Below, in pieces: positions 33,937 to 43,134 of a stretch of DNA of 64,000 nt. The number at the start of each line of letters is the position of its first letter. The first letter of the stretch is position 1. The stretch lies in the NCBI RefSeq assembly GCF_017743995.1, contig NZ_JAGHRB010000002.1, positions 248,001 to 312,000 of the forward strand. The letters are read 5' to 3'. Made by a program: the position numbers and the translations under genes. This DNA is from Ruegeria sp. R13_0. GTDB lineage: Bacteria > Pseudomonadota > Alphaproteobacteria > Rhodobacterales > Rhodobacteraceae. The notes under the pieces were generated by a model. That model ran no database searches. It saw only the letters and a program-made list of their open reading frames with translations, and was not told where the DNA came from.

Positions 33937-35988
33937 TTACTGTTCCAGCCACCACTGCGAGGGGCGGTAGGGGTAGGTCCAGTAGAAGTCGTAGGTTTTC
34001 GACTTGATGGGTTTGACGTTCTGCAGGTCGTTGCGCCACAGGAAGGGGGCAACGATGTCACCGACAGTGCCGATCTTCAGCATGTTGTCCGTGTGGATCT
34101 TGACGATTTCCGCACCGATTTCGTTGCTGGTGTCCGAGCCGAACTCAGCCTGGATGAAGCGCTCGCTCAGCTCCCACAGCTTCTGGATATCGGCTGGGGG
34201 TTCGACGCCTTCGGCCCCATCGGTCTGTTTCCAAGTGGCCCATTTGGCACCGGTGCCCGGGTTGAAGAAGTCACCAAAGGGCGGCACGAAAACGGTGGTA
34301 TCCTGCGAGATGGTCGGGCCGGCATTACCGTCATACTTCCAGGTCGTCAGGTCCAGATCGTTGTTGTTGCCCGATGCGCGGTATTCGTCCGAGGTAACCT
34401 CTTTCAGATCGACGCGCACGCCCACGGCGGTCCAGTAGTCCCGCACCAGCTCCATCATTTTCACCGGCACACCCTGCGAGGAATAGACCAGGCGAATGAC
34501 CAGAGGCTTGCCGTCCGGGCGCTCCAACGTGCCGTCGCCGTCGCTGTCGCTCAGGCCCATTTCGGCCAGAAGGGCCTTGGCGCCCTCGACATCATAGGCA
34601 ATGTCCTTGGTCAGCACGTCGTCCGAGATGAACGATACGGTCTTGGGCTCGGCCGGAACACCCTGCATCGGAGTGCCCTGACCCAGATAGACGATCTCAT
34701 TGATCTCGTCGCGGTTCATCGCCAGCGACATGGCGCGGTTGAAGCGCACATCGTTGAAGATTTCGCGCAGTACTTCGTCGTTGTGGGTGCGGTTGAACGA
34801 GAAGAACACGTTTTCACCCAGGGTCGGCGCGAACTGGATTGTGTAGCCGCCCTTGGCTTCGTTCTCTTTCAGCAGCGGGAAGTCCTCCAGGAAGATCGCC
34901 TGCTGTTTCCAGACAACCTCTCCATTCATGACCTTGAGGTTCTGAACTTCCTTGTCGCTGACATAGCTCTCAACGATTTCGTTGATATAGGGCAGCTGAT
35001 TACCTGCAGTGTCGACCTGGTGGAAATACGGGTTCGCCACCAGCTTGCGGCCTTCCGAGGTCTCTTCGACAACGATGTGGCTTTCGAGGGTCGGCACAAC
35101 CGCACGGCCGATGGCAGCGGCTTTGTCGGCGTCTTTCAGCAGCGGCGATGGAACGTCTTTCCAGTCCGAACCGCCATAGTAGAAATCAACCGCTTCGGCA
35201 CCGTTGGCGAAACCGTATTCCTGCGCCAGCGCATCGGCGTTTTCGTTGTACTTGGGCATGAACTGGCCCAGGAAATGCTTGGGCTGGAACGGTTGGCCAT
35301 AGTCGACGGCAAAACGGTTCAGGATGCCCGGCGTCGGCACCGGGAAAGTCATGCGGACGGTCACGTCGTCAACCGCCTCAACCTTGATCGGCTCGCCTGC
35401 AAACAGCCAGCGATCCGGAGTTTTTTCCAGAATGTCGGTGTTCAGCAGCAGGTCATTGTACCAGAAGGCAACATCTTCGGCGGTGAAGGGTTCGCCGTCA
35501 GACCATTTGTGACCTTCACGCAGCGTGATCGTCAGAACGGTTTTGTCTTCGTTCCAGTCCCACGCCTTGGCGACGTTGGGAACAACCGTCTGCAAGTCAT
35601 CCGCATAGCGCACAAAGTTCACATGGCGCACAGACAGAAGGTCCGACGTGCCCGACTCCGTCGCTTTCGAGATGCCGGTGATCGCGCCGCCATATTGGCC
35701 GATGCTCTCATAGGGCATCACAACCAGAGGCTCGGCGGGCAAGCGGTCTGCAACAACGGCCAGGTCGGCGTTGCCAAGGATTTTGCCGTTCAGTTCCGCA
35801 ATCGCCGGGTTTTCCGAGAATTCCAGGGTGCAGGATGCGGTCGATTGCAGCTCGGCCAGTTCCAGCTGCTGCGGGAACGCGGGCTCTACCCCCATTGGAT
35901 CAGCGACGGTGGCGACCGGGCAATTTGCCAGCGCGGGAACCGCAATCATTGTTGCGGCAGTGGACATCAGGATATGACGGATCGTCAT
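33937..35988 (-). CDS. Family-5 extracellular solute-binding protein of a Dpp-type ABC importer
   Basis: The 683-residue periplasmic protein begins with a Sec signal (MTIRHILMSTAATMIAVPALA). It contains SBP_bac_5 blocks: LREGHKWSDGEPFTAEDVAFW, FNDVRFNRAMSLAMNRDEIN and a DSDGDGTLERPDGKP loop. It is clearly longer than classical DppA/OppA (about 510-540 residues) because of an N-terminal extension and internal insertions. It is the first gene of the transport-phosphonate operon. A large ligand such as an aminoethylphosphonate ester or conjugate would fit, but this is inference; peptides remain possible. Confidence 0.9.
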   Translation of the reverse strand: MTIRHILMSTAATMIAVPALANCPVATVADPMGVEPAFPQQLELAELQSTASCTLEFSENPAIAELNGKILGNADLAVVADRLPAEPLVVMPYESIGQYGGAITGISKATESGTSDLLSVRHVNFVRYADDLQTVVPNVAKAWDWNEDKTVLTITLREGHKWSDGEPFTAEDVAFWYNDLLLNTDILEKTPDRWLFAGEPIKVEAVDDVTVRMTFPVPTPGILNRFAVDYGQPFQPKHFLGQFMPKYNENADALAQEYGFANGAEAVDFYYGGSDWKDVPSPLLKDADKAAAIGRAVVPTLESHIVVEETSEGRKLVANPYFHQVDTAGNQLPYINEIVESYVSDKEVQNLKVMNGEVVWKQQAIFLEDFPLLKENEAKGGYTIQFAPTLGENVFFSFNRTHNDEVLREIFNDVRFNRAMSLAMNRDEINEIVYLGQGTPMQGVPAEPKTVSFISDDVLTKDIAYDVEGAKALLAEMGLSDSDGDGTLERPDGKPLVIRLVYSSQGVPVKMMELVRDYWTAVGVRVDLKEVTSDEYRASGNNNDLDLTTWKYDGNAGPTISQDTTVFVPPFGDFFNPGTGAKWATWKQTDGAEGVEPPADIQKLWELSERFIQAEFGSDTSNEIGAEIVKIHTDNMLKIGTVGDIVAPFLWRNDLQNVKPIKSKTYDFYWTYPYRPSQWWLEQ

Positions 35989-36059
35989 GACAACCTCCAG
36001 GTTTGTTCGACGATCCGCTTAAGGGGCTATTGTAACAGTTTAATAATAAATGCGAGATT

Positions 36060-36074
36060 ATAGCTTTAAACTAT
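36060..36074. promoter_or_regulatory. Candidate LysR operator ATAG-N7-CTAT
   Basis: An ATAG-CTTTAAA-CTAT dyad with the T-N11-A form lies 72-86 bp before the binding-protein start and just after the LysR stop. The region between it and the gene is AT-rich and can hold a promoter. It is the natural place for an activator site for the phosphonate operon. Confidence 0.45.
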
Positions 36075-36081
36075 GGTACGG

Positions 36082-36981
36082 CTATTCGCTAACGCTCGCC
36101 AAAGTTTCTTGGGTAATTTCATAGAATTGCCGGACGGTGGCCGACGCAGCCATTGCGGGCATCGAAACCAAAAACTGATGAGCGCTTAGTTTTTGATCGT
36201 TAATCGGGATGAATTTCAGGTCCTTGTCGGCCGTCACCAACTCCGATTCGAAGCCTACCCCCTCGCCGACGCCAGCCCGAACCAGCGAGGTGATCGACCC
36301 CCAGGAGCCGAGGCCCAAAATGGTATCCGGCGCGATACCAGCCTCGGAAGCTGCGCGTTCAAACACCTGACGCGTACCGGCATTCGGCTCGCGCTGTATC
36401 AGCCTCAGTTTCGCGACATCGGCCCAACTGAGGCTTTCGACGTCCCGCAACGCGCCTTCGCTTTGGGCGACGATGCCGATCCGGAACGAGGAGACCTTTT
36501 GGCAATGCATCGTCTCCAGCGGTTCGCGCGCGGTGACAAAGGCGACATCCAGATCACCGGTGCGCAGCAAAGGCAGCAGGTCGAGGCTGGCCATGGCACG
36601 CGCATTCAGGGTGACGCCTGGATAGGTCTGGATAAATCGGGCAATAGGCGGCATGGCGATCTGATAGGTTGAATAACCCACCCAAAAGCTGCCCGACTTC
36701 AGGTCTTTCCGCGCGCCAATCGCCAGATCGACCTCAGACTTCAACGCCAGCAGAGCCTTGATCTGCGGACGCAGTGTTTCAAACATTTCGGTGGTTTCAA
36801 TACCCTTGTTGCCCCGCCGCAAAAAGCGACACTCGGTTTGCCGCTCCAAGGCGACGATCAGGTTGGAAACCGTGGGTTGAGAGACGCCCAACTCTTCTGC
36901 CGCAGCCGTGAAACTGCCGGTGCGGGCAACCGCCTCAAGCGCTTTCAGCTGGCGAATGCTCGGTTCTACGTTGCTGGGCAT
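36082..36981 (-). CDS. LysR-family regulator of aminoethylphosphonate-type operon
   Basis: The 299-residue LysR protein has a helix-turn-helix at residues about 10-65 (LKALEAVARTGSFTAAAEEL, then SQPTVSNLIVALERQ) and an effector domain with LGSWGSITSLVRAGVGEGVG. It resembles the LysR proteins often found with phnW/phnX. The ATG at 36981 has AAGGA 8 nt upstream, which excludes a longer in-frame start at 37077. It lies on the same strand immediately before the importer and phosphonate genes and probably activates them. Confidence 0.85.
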   Translation of the reverse strand: MPSNVEPSIRQLKALEAVARTGSFTAAAEELGVSQPTVSNLIVALERQTECRFLRRGNKGIETTEMFETLRPQIKALLALKSEVDLAIGARKDLKSGSFWVGYSTYQIAMPPIARFIQTYPGVTLNARAMASLDLLPLLRTGDLDVAFVTAREPLETMHCQKVSSFRIGIVAQSEGALRDVESLSWADVAKLRLIQREPNAGTRQVFERAASEAGIAPDTILGLGSWGSITSLVRAGVGEGVGFESELVTADKDLKFIPINDQKLSAHQFLVSMPAMAASATVRQFYEITQETLASVSE

Positions 36982-37244
36982 GGTTGGCTTCCTTCGCTCG
37001 CGCTTTTGTGCAGGTGATCCGGAACGGGCACAAAGCTCGATGCCCGGATACACTTTCCTAGCTTTATCCGTTTTCATTTCCCGCGCGTCCAGTGCGCTCG
37101 GGAGCGGGCTAAGTCAGGTTTTACCGGTCTAATTTGCCTAATTCTTAATCGTTCTCGCATGTATGCTGATTTTTTAAACAAAAAACTCGCATCTTCTTGT
37201 GATTTGAGATGTAGCCGCACAGTCTCGGATGTTAGTCAGAAGCC

Positions 37245-38021
37245 ATGCTCCAACGCCTGCCACTTCTGGTTTTCTCCGATCTCGATGGTACTCTGCTGAA
37301 CCATCACGACTATAGCTGGGACGCGGCGCAACCCGCGCTAAAACGGCTTCGGGACATTGGCGCGGGGCTTGTGCTGGCCAGCAGCAAAACCGCTGCCGAG
37401 ATTGTTGGGTTTCGCCAAGCCATAGGCTTTTCGAACATGCCGTCGATCGTTGAAAATGGTGCTGGCATTCTGGCACCCGGCCACCCAGAAACCGACGGAC
37501 CCTCTGAATATCTGAACATTCTGAATATCCTCCGACACCTCCCACCCGGCTTTCGTGGCTTCGCAGATATGAGCGTGCAGGAGGTGAGCGACAGGACCGG
37601 GCTTGATCTTGTTGCGGCAGAGAAAGCCCAAGATCGGCATTTCAGCGAACCGGGCGTGTGGGATGGCGCGCCAGAGGATCTAGGTACGTTTATCTCCGAA
37701 GCCGGGCGGTACGGTCTAAAGGCCAGGCAAGGCGGTCGATTTCTTACTTTGTCGTTCGGAAAGACCAAAGCGGACGCCATGTCCGACGTGATCCGACAGT
37801 TGCAACCGGAAAGAACCATCGCGCTTGGCGACGCACCGAACGATCTGGAAATGATCCTTGCCGCCGACACTGGTGTCGTTGTCGCAAACCGGTATGGTGC
37901 ACCCATTCCACTCCAGGCACCCGAAGCCGAGCGGCGGATATTCAGAACCACACGCGAAGGCTCCGAAGGCTGGGCCGAGGCCATTCTGACCCTCACTGCA
38001 CCCGATCACAAAGACAGTTAA
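37245..38021 (+). CDS. HAD phosphatase: glucosyl-/mannosyl-3-phosphoglycerate phosphatase
   Basis: The 258-residue Cof/MPGP-type HAD phosphatase has motif I FSDLDGTLLNH, motif II LVLASSKTAAEI, the IVENGAGIL block typical of this subfamily, and motif IV LGDAPNDLEM. It removes the phosphate from the sugar-3-phosphoglycerate made by the synthase encoded 18 nt downstream. Given that partner, glucosyl-3-phosphoglycerate is the likely substrate and glucosylglycerate the product. Mannosyl-3-phosphoglycerate phosphatase is the usual automatic name for this fold. Confidence 0.85.
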   Translation: MLQRLPLLVFSDLDGTLLNHHDYSWDAAQPALKRLRDIGAGLVLASSKTAAEIVGFRQAIGFSNMPSIVENGAGILAPGHPETDGPSEYLNILNILRHLPPGFRGFADMSVQEVSDRTGLDLVAAEKAQDRHFSEPGVWDGAPEDLGTFISEAGRYGLKARQGGRFLTLSFGKTKADAMSDVIRQLQPERTIALGDAPNDLEMILAADTGVVVANRYGAPIPLQAPEAERRIFRTTREGSEGWAEAILTLTAPDHKDS

Positions 38022-38039
38022 CCAAGACAGGCAGCCCAA

Positions 38040-39275
38040 ATGGCAGACTTCCATCAGAACGGAAACATCACCACGCTTCACAACCTGCGAAGCCGCCCGG
38101 CCGAGCATCTGGTGCACGAAATCTCTGTCTTTGCCGAAACGCGCAAGGTGACGTTGATCCTGCCCTGTCTCTACTCAGAACTGGAAGGTCCGGCCCTTGC
38201 GGGAATTATCGACGAGCTGTCCAAGGTCAGCTACCTGCATCGCATTATCATCGGGCTCGATCAGGCCGACGCGGAACAATACCAACGCGCCAGAGCGTTT
38301 TTCGACCGTTTGCCCCAGAAGCATGTTGTGATCTGGAACAGCAGCCCCCGGATGTTGCAGCTGGAAGAACGGCTGCGCGACCTTGGCCTTGCACCACAGG
38401 AACCCGGCAAGGGCAAAAACGTCTGGTCCTGTATCGGCTACCTACTGGCCTGCGCCGACAGCTCGGTCATGGCGATCCATGACTGCGATATCGTGACCTA
38501 CAAACGGGATATGCTCGATCGGCTGGTCTACCCCGTAGTCAACCCAACCTTCCCGTTCCAGATGGCTAAAGGCTTTTATCCGCGCATCGGCAATGGCAAC
38601 CTGAACGGCCGTGTCACGCGGCTTCTGGTCAGCCCTCTGCTAATCGCGCTGAAAAAGGTGATCGGAGATCGGGACTACATCGACTACCTGCGCAGCTTCC
38701 GCTATCCACTGTCAGGCGAGTTTGCTATTCGCACACCGACCCTGCCCGATCTGCGCATCCCGTCGGACTGGGGGCTGGAAATCGGCGTTCTATCTGAGGC
38801 CTGGAGGAACCTCGCACCCAAATCCGTCTGCCAGGTCGAGATTGCCGACAATTACGATCACAAGCATCAGAAGCTGTCGCCCGAGGATGCCAACACCGGG
38901 CTAAGCCGAATGTCCACCGACATCTGCAAAGCCATCTTCCGCAAACTGGCGGCAGATGGCACAGTGTTCACCACCAACACATTCCGGACCCTCAAGGCGA
39001 CCTATTATCGCTCGGCTCTGGATTTGCTCGAGGGGTATTATACCGATGCAAAGATGAACGGCCTGGCGCTTGATCGCCATACCGAGGAAAAGTCGATCGA
39101 GCTCTTTGCCGAAAACATCATCCGCGCCGGGCGGGTCTTTTTGGAGAACCCCCATGAGACGCCGTTTATCCCGACATGGAACCGGGTCCATGCCGCAGAT
39201 GCCGAGTTCCTGCACCACCTGAGCGAAGCCGTCGCGCTGGATCTGGAAGAGTTCACACAGCAGGGGCGTTCGTGA
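38040..39275 (+). CDS. gpgS: Glucosyl-3-phosphoglycerate synthase (GT81-type glycosyltransferase)
   Basis: The 411-residue GT-A glycosyltransferase has an N-terminal VTLILPCLYSELEGPALAGI nucleotide-sugar segment, the GKGKNVWSCIGYLLA block, and the metal-binding DxD at Asp148-Asp150 (HDCDIVTY). Later blocks are LSGEFAIRTPTLPDLRIP and SDWGLEIGVLSE. This matches GpgS proteins that join a nucleotide-activated glucose to 3-phosphoglycerate. With the phosphatase it makes glucosylglycerate, a compatible solute used under salt stress or nitrogen limitation. Its 3' end overlaps the convergent phosphorylase gene by 23 bp. Confidence 0.85.
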   Translation: MADFHQNGNITTLHNLRSRPAEHLVHEISVFAETRKVTLILPCLYSELEGPALAGIIDELSKVSYLHRIIIGLDQADAEQYQRARAFFDRLPQKHVVIWNSSPRMLQLEERLRDLGLAPQEPGKGKNVWSCIGYLLACADSSVMAIHDCDIVTYKRDMLDRLVYPVVNPTFPFQMAKGFYPRIGNGNLNGRVTRLLVSPLLIALKKVIGDRDYIDYLRSFRYPLSGEFAIRTPTLPDLRIPSDWGLEIGVLSEAWRNLAPKSVCQVEIADNYDHKHQKLSPEDANTGLSRMSTDICKAIFRKLAADGTVFTTNTFRTLKATYYRSALDLLEGYYTDAKMNGLALDRHTEEKSIELFAENIIRAGRVFLENPHETPFIPTWNRVHAADAEFLHHLSEAVALDLEEFTQQGRS

Positions 39276-40995
39276 TCCAGCGACACTGGTAAGGTGCCAG
39301 TGAGAATTCGGACATGTTGGCACCAAAAACCTCGCCGGTCAGGGCGTCCATCCATGTTTCTTCGGCAATCAGGTTCACTTCTGTCGGATTAATCTGAACG
39401 TGATCGGAAGACACGTTGTGAAGGGCGAAAATGGATTGGCTTCGATCCAGACTCTGCCGCCAGATGCCAAACACCCTTTCGTCGAGCCGCAAGGTAAACT
39501 GCGTCGCATTCGGGTGGAATGCCGACTGCTGCGCGCGAATGCGCAACCGGCGAGACATCTCCGACAAAACTCGGGATTGATCCGATCCGGGGTCGGCGAG
39601 CTTTGACAACAAATCCGGATAGTGCCAGCGATGCCGGTTGATCGCCCTGTTCATCCCGCGACGTTCCACCGCCTCATGGTCGTTCGGGGTGGCCAGGAGG
39701 GAATGGATGTAGAACGCGGGAATACCCTCAAGGGACATGACGATGGTCTGCGAACAGATGAAGCGGGCCAGGTGAAACTGATCTTCGCCGTCAAAGGTCG
39801 CGCGCATGGCCTCGAAGAAAGCGCAGTTCAATTCATAAGGTTCTTCGCGACCATCCGGCAAAGCGCGCATGGAAACCAGCCCGCCCAGCCTTCGCACGGT
39901 GTCGATCATCCGCGTCTTTTCTTCGGGTGGCAGCAGCCCTTCTGCGGGCCGCATCCCGATACCATCATGGCTGGCGGTGAAGTTCAGATAGGCACACCCC
40001 AATTGCGCCGGAGGCATGGCCGCCTGCCAATCGCGCAAGTACCGGGCCGTGCCGGACTGCATGGCGTGCAGGATCAACGGAGGCAGCGGAAAGTTGTAAA
40101 CCGCATGCGCCTCGTTCCGATTGCCGAAATAGCTTAAATTCTCGGTGCGCGGAACGTTGGTTTCGGTCAGCAATACGACAGTCTCTGTCGTGAAATCGCA
40201 AAGCAGCCGAAGCAGCTGCACGATGGCATGCGTCTGAGGAAGGTGGATCGAAGTCGTGCCCACCTCTTTCCAGATGAAGGCCACGGCATCCAGCCGCAGT
40301 ATGCGCACGCCCTTGTCGATATGCAGTCGGATGATCCGAAGCATTTCGATCAGCACCTCGGGATTTCGGAAATCCAGATCAATCTGATCGTGGCTGAAGG
40401 TACACCAAACGTGACGGTCGCCACGGCTCGTTTCAACCTGACGCAAAAGCGGCGTGGTTCTGGGTCGTACCACCGGCTGCAGATCATCTTCGGGCGTGGC
40501 CTCGAAGAAGAACCTGTCATGCGGCGGTTTTCCTTGCAGGTAGTTGTTGAACCATAGCCCCTGACTGGACACGTGGTTGAGCACAAGATCCGACATCAGA
40601 TGGAAATCATCCGCGATGCGCGTGATGTCCGGCCAATCCCCCAATTGCGCACTGACGCTGTAGTAGTCCGAAACAGCAAATCCATCGTCGGATGTGAAAG
40701 GAAAGAAAGGCAGGATATGCACGCCGTTCACGACCCCTTGCAGATGACGCACAAGAAAATCGTGCAACAGGTCCAGCGGTTTATGAACCTGATCTTCGAT
40801 GGAATTGCCGTAAGTGATCAGAACACTGTCCCGCTCCGACCACAGACCATTGCCGGGCTTTCGCCCCTGCTTTCTTTGGTGGTGGCCGGACGGCCAGAAC
40901 GCTTGCACAATCTGCTCGGATAATTCTGTATGGTCATGGTCCGGGTAGATACGGATCAGAAGATCCGTCAGTCGCCGGGAGAAATTCTGGCTCAT
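39253..40995 (-). CDS. GH13_18 sucrose-phosphorylase-like enzyme, probable glucosylglycerate phosphorylase
   Basis: The 580-residue GH13 enzyme has the fold blocks GVHILPFFPFTSDDGFAVSD and LMSDLVLNHVSSQG. The nucleophile is Asp236 in RILRLDAVAFIWKE, and the acid/base Glu278 is in LLTETNVP. It is close to the sucrose phosphorylase family, but the adjacent gpgS and phosphatase genes favour glucosylglycerate phosphorylase, which returns glucose-1-phosphate and glycerate. The ATG at 40995 was chosen; an earlier TTG at 41031 is less likely. The convergent layout separates its control from that of the synthesis genes. Confidence 0.8.
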   Translation of the reverse strand: MSQNFSRRLTDLLIRIYPDHDHTELSEQIVQAFWPSGHHQRKQGRKPGNGLWSERDSVLITYGNSIEDQVHKPLDLLHDFLVRHLQGVVNGVHILPFFPFTSDDGFAVSDYYSVSAQLGDWPDITRIADDFHLMSDLVLNHVSSQGLWFNNYLQGKPPHDRFFFEATPEDDLQPVVRPRTTPLLRQVETSRGDRHVWCTFSHDQIDLDFRNPEVLIEMLRIIRLHIDKGVRILRLDAVAFIWKEVGTTSIHLPQTHAIVQLLRLLCDFTTETVVLLTETNVPRTENLSYFGNRNEAHAVYNFPLPPLILHAMQSGTARYLRDWQAAMPPAQLGCAYLNFTASHDGIGMRPAEGLLPPEEKTRMIDTVRRLGGLVSMRALPDGREEPYELNCAFFEAMRATFDGEDQFHLARFICSQTIVMSLEGIPAFYIHSLLATPNDHEAVERRGMNRAINRHRWHYPDLLSKLADPGSDQSRVLSEMSRRLRIRAQQSAFHPNATQFTLRLDERVFGIWRQSLDRSQSIFALHNVSSDHVQINPTEVNLIAEETWMDALTGEVFGANMSEFSLAPYQCRWITNAPAV

Positions 40996-41565
40996 GGTCG
41001 TTGTGCTTGGCTCGGCTTCGTCAAATGCCAATTGTTCGCCAGAGCAGTAGATCTGTCAAACTAGTCCAATTTCAGCGGCGCGCCTTCCTTATGTTTATCG
41101 ATCCATCTGCCTGTAAATTGGTCGATACCAAAGAAAATGGGACGCGGCTGTGACTTAACTGACCTTGCTGCAAAACTCTGTGCAGACCAAATCGTCTTCG
41201 CACCTTCAACCAGCCGAGCGCGCATTGCTTTTGAGCAGCTGTTTCAGTGCCGCGCCGGTTTCGCGTCCTTAGGATATTGAACGCCTTAGACGGACATCAT
41301 CGATGGGCCTTGGATGCATTGCCATCGAAAACCATGCTATCTCGCCAAGGCACTTTCAGCTGGCGAAATTGCACAACAGCCCCGGAAACGATGCTTTTGC
41401 AGACCGGAAAACTCTCGGACATTGTCCTCACAAGTCGGCTTTTCGTCCTCAACAATCATTGAGCCGCCGCAAGTGTAAATGAGAAAAACGGGCAAGTCAG
41501 CGACTGGGAGATCCGGTTGAGCTTCGCGCTCGCGTCGCTGGATTACATTCGTGGAGGAGCAAATC
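40996..41565. other. 570-bp gene-free stretch between phosphorylase and acyl-CoA ligase
   Basis: It must hold the divergent promoters of both neighbours. I see no convincing coding frame or RNA gene. An inverted repeat GCCTTGG (41307-41313) / CCAAGGC (41345-41351) is present, with no known function. Short open frames here have no recognisable protein features. Confidence 0.5.
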
Positions 41566-43116
41566 TTGAATAAAATTAAGTCCGAAATCATTTGGCCTGA
41601 CATGCAGGTCGAGATTGATCCCGATAGCTATTCGTCTGTCGTTGAGATGTTTGAACAGGCCTTTCTGACCTATCCTGAAAACACAGCCTATGTGGGTCTC
41701 GGTGGTAGCTTGACCTACACCGAGGTTGATCGCCTGTCTCGTGACTTTGCCGCAGTCCTGCAGTCGCGACTGGGCGTCCAGAAAGGGGATCGCATTGCCC
41801 TGATGGCGCCGAATATCCTGGCTTTCCCGGTCGCAATGCTGGGCATCATTCGGGCTGGTGGCGTGCAAGTGAACGTCAACCCGATGTACACCCCGCACGA
41901 GCTGGAACATCAGCTGAACGATGCCGGGGCAGAGATCATCGTCATCTTCGGCGGGTCGACCCCGACACTGGCGGAGGTCGTGGAAAACACGCCGATCAAA
42001 ACAGTGATAACGGTTGATCTTGGCGACGCCACACCAACAGATATTCCAAGCCCCGCAGTAGACGAACGCCTGAAAGATACCCTGCGTTTTGCGACACTGC
42101 TTGATGAGGGGGAAGAACTGGACTTCACCCCGCCGGCAATCACCGGTGACGACCTGTTGTTCCTGCAATACACCGGCGGAACGACCGGCCTGTCAAAAGC
42201 CGCGGTCCTCAGTCACCGGAACCTGGTGGCGAACGCCGAACAGACCAAGGCGGCACTGCCCGAAGCGATGCGACACGGTGAAGAAGTCGTCGTGACGCCG
42301 CTGCCGCTCTACCATATCTTCGCCCTTATGGTGAACTTGATCACCTATAGCTCGATCGGCGCCAAAAACTACCTTGTGGCCAATCCGCGCGACCCGCAGC
42401 AGTTGATTGCAGCTTACCGCGACAGTGGCTTTACCGTTTCAACCGCTGTGAACACATTGATCTCGGGCCTGATCTCGCATCCAGAGTTCAAGGACGTCGA
42501 TTTCTCGAACTATCGCGCGATGATTGGCGGCGGCGCTCCGGTGCAAGAGGCGGTCTCGAACCGCTGGAAGGACGTCACCGGCCACCATGTGCTGGAAGGC
42601 TACGGCATGTCCGAGACCTCTCCGGTTCTCACTCTGAATCCGATGGGTCAGGATACGTTCTCGGCGGCTGTCGGCTATGCGCTTCCCTCCACCGACATCA
42701 TCTTGCTGGATGAAGATGACAATCGCGTGGCCGAGGGTGAAGCGGGTGAAATCTGCGCCAAGGGCCCTCAGGTCATGAGCGGCTACTGGAACCGTCCCGA
42801 AGAGACAGCATCGAACTTTACCAAAGACGGCTATTTCCGCACCGGCGATATTGGTGTGCGCGACGAAAACGGCCTCATCAAGATCGTTGACCGCAAGAAA
42901 GACATGGTTCTGGTCTCAGGTTTCAACGTCTACCCGAACGAGATCGAAGCCCATGTTGCCATTTTGGACGAAGTCGCCGAAGTCGCAGCGGTTGGCGTGC
43001 CAGATGAGAAAACCGGTGAGGCGATCCGTTTGTTCCTTAGCGTCACGGAGGGCTCTGACCTTACGTCCGAGCAGGTTATCGAACTTAAACGAAACGCTCT
43101 TTCTCAGTGGACTTAA
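41566..43116 (+). CDS. Long-chain fatty acid-CoA ligase, C-terminally truncated
   Basis: The ~516-residue AMP-forming ligase has the ATP motif YTGGTTGLSKAAVLSH, YGMSETSPVLTLNP, and the GYFRTGDIGVRDENG / DRKKDMVLVSGFNVYPNEIE hinge. The protein ends at VIELKRNALSQWT. About 35-40 residues of the C-terminal domain are missing, including the conserved PKSNVGK-type lysine needed for adenylate formation. No frame downstream restores it. The TTG at 41566 was chosen because GGAGGAG lies 7 nt upstream; a GTG at 41551 has no such site. It may be inactive in the first half-reaction, or a recent truncation. Confidence 0.8.
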   Translation: MNKIKSEIIWPDMQVEIDPDSYSSVVEMFEQAFLTYPENTAYVGLGGSLTYTEVDRLSRDFAAVLQSRLGVQKGDRIALMAPNILAFPVAMLGIIRAGGVQVNVNPMYTPHELEHQLNDAGAEIIVIFGGSTPTLAEVVENTPIKTVITVDLGDATPTDIPSPAVDERLKDTLRFATLLDEGEELDFTPPAITGDDLLFLQYTGGTTGLSKAAVLSHRNLVANAEQTKAALPEAMRHGEEVVVTPLPLYHIFALMVNLITYSSIGAKNYLVANPRDPQQLIAAYRDSGFTVSTAVNTLISGLISHPEFKDVDFSNYRAMIGGGAPVQEAVSNRWKDVTGHHVLEGYGMSETSPVLTLNPMGQDTFSAAVGYALPSTDIILLDEDDNRVAEGEAGEICAKGPQVMSGYWNRPEETASNFTKDGYFRTGDIGVRDENGLIKIVDRKKDMVLVSGFNVYPNEIEAHVAILDEVAEVAAVGVPDEKTGEAIRLFLSVTEGSDLTSEQVIELKRNALSQWT

Positions 43117-43134
43117 GTCCTTTTCGTATTTGAG

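Noticed and set aside
34093-36063. A 656-codon open frame on the plus strand opposite the solute-binding protein gene
   Set aside because: The binding protein on the other strand has a signal peptide and family motifs. The antisense product has none.
41247-41462. A 71-codon frame upstream of the acyl-CoA ligase
   Set aside because: No ribosome site or recognisable features; lies in a probable promoter region.
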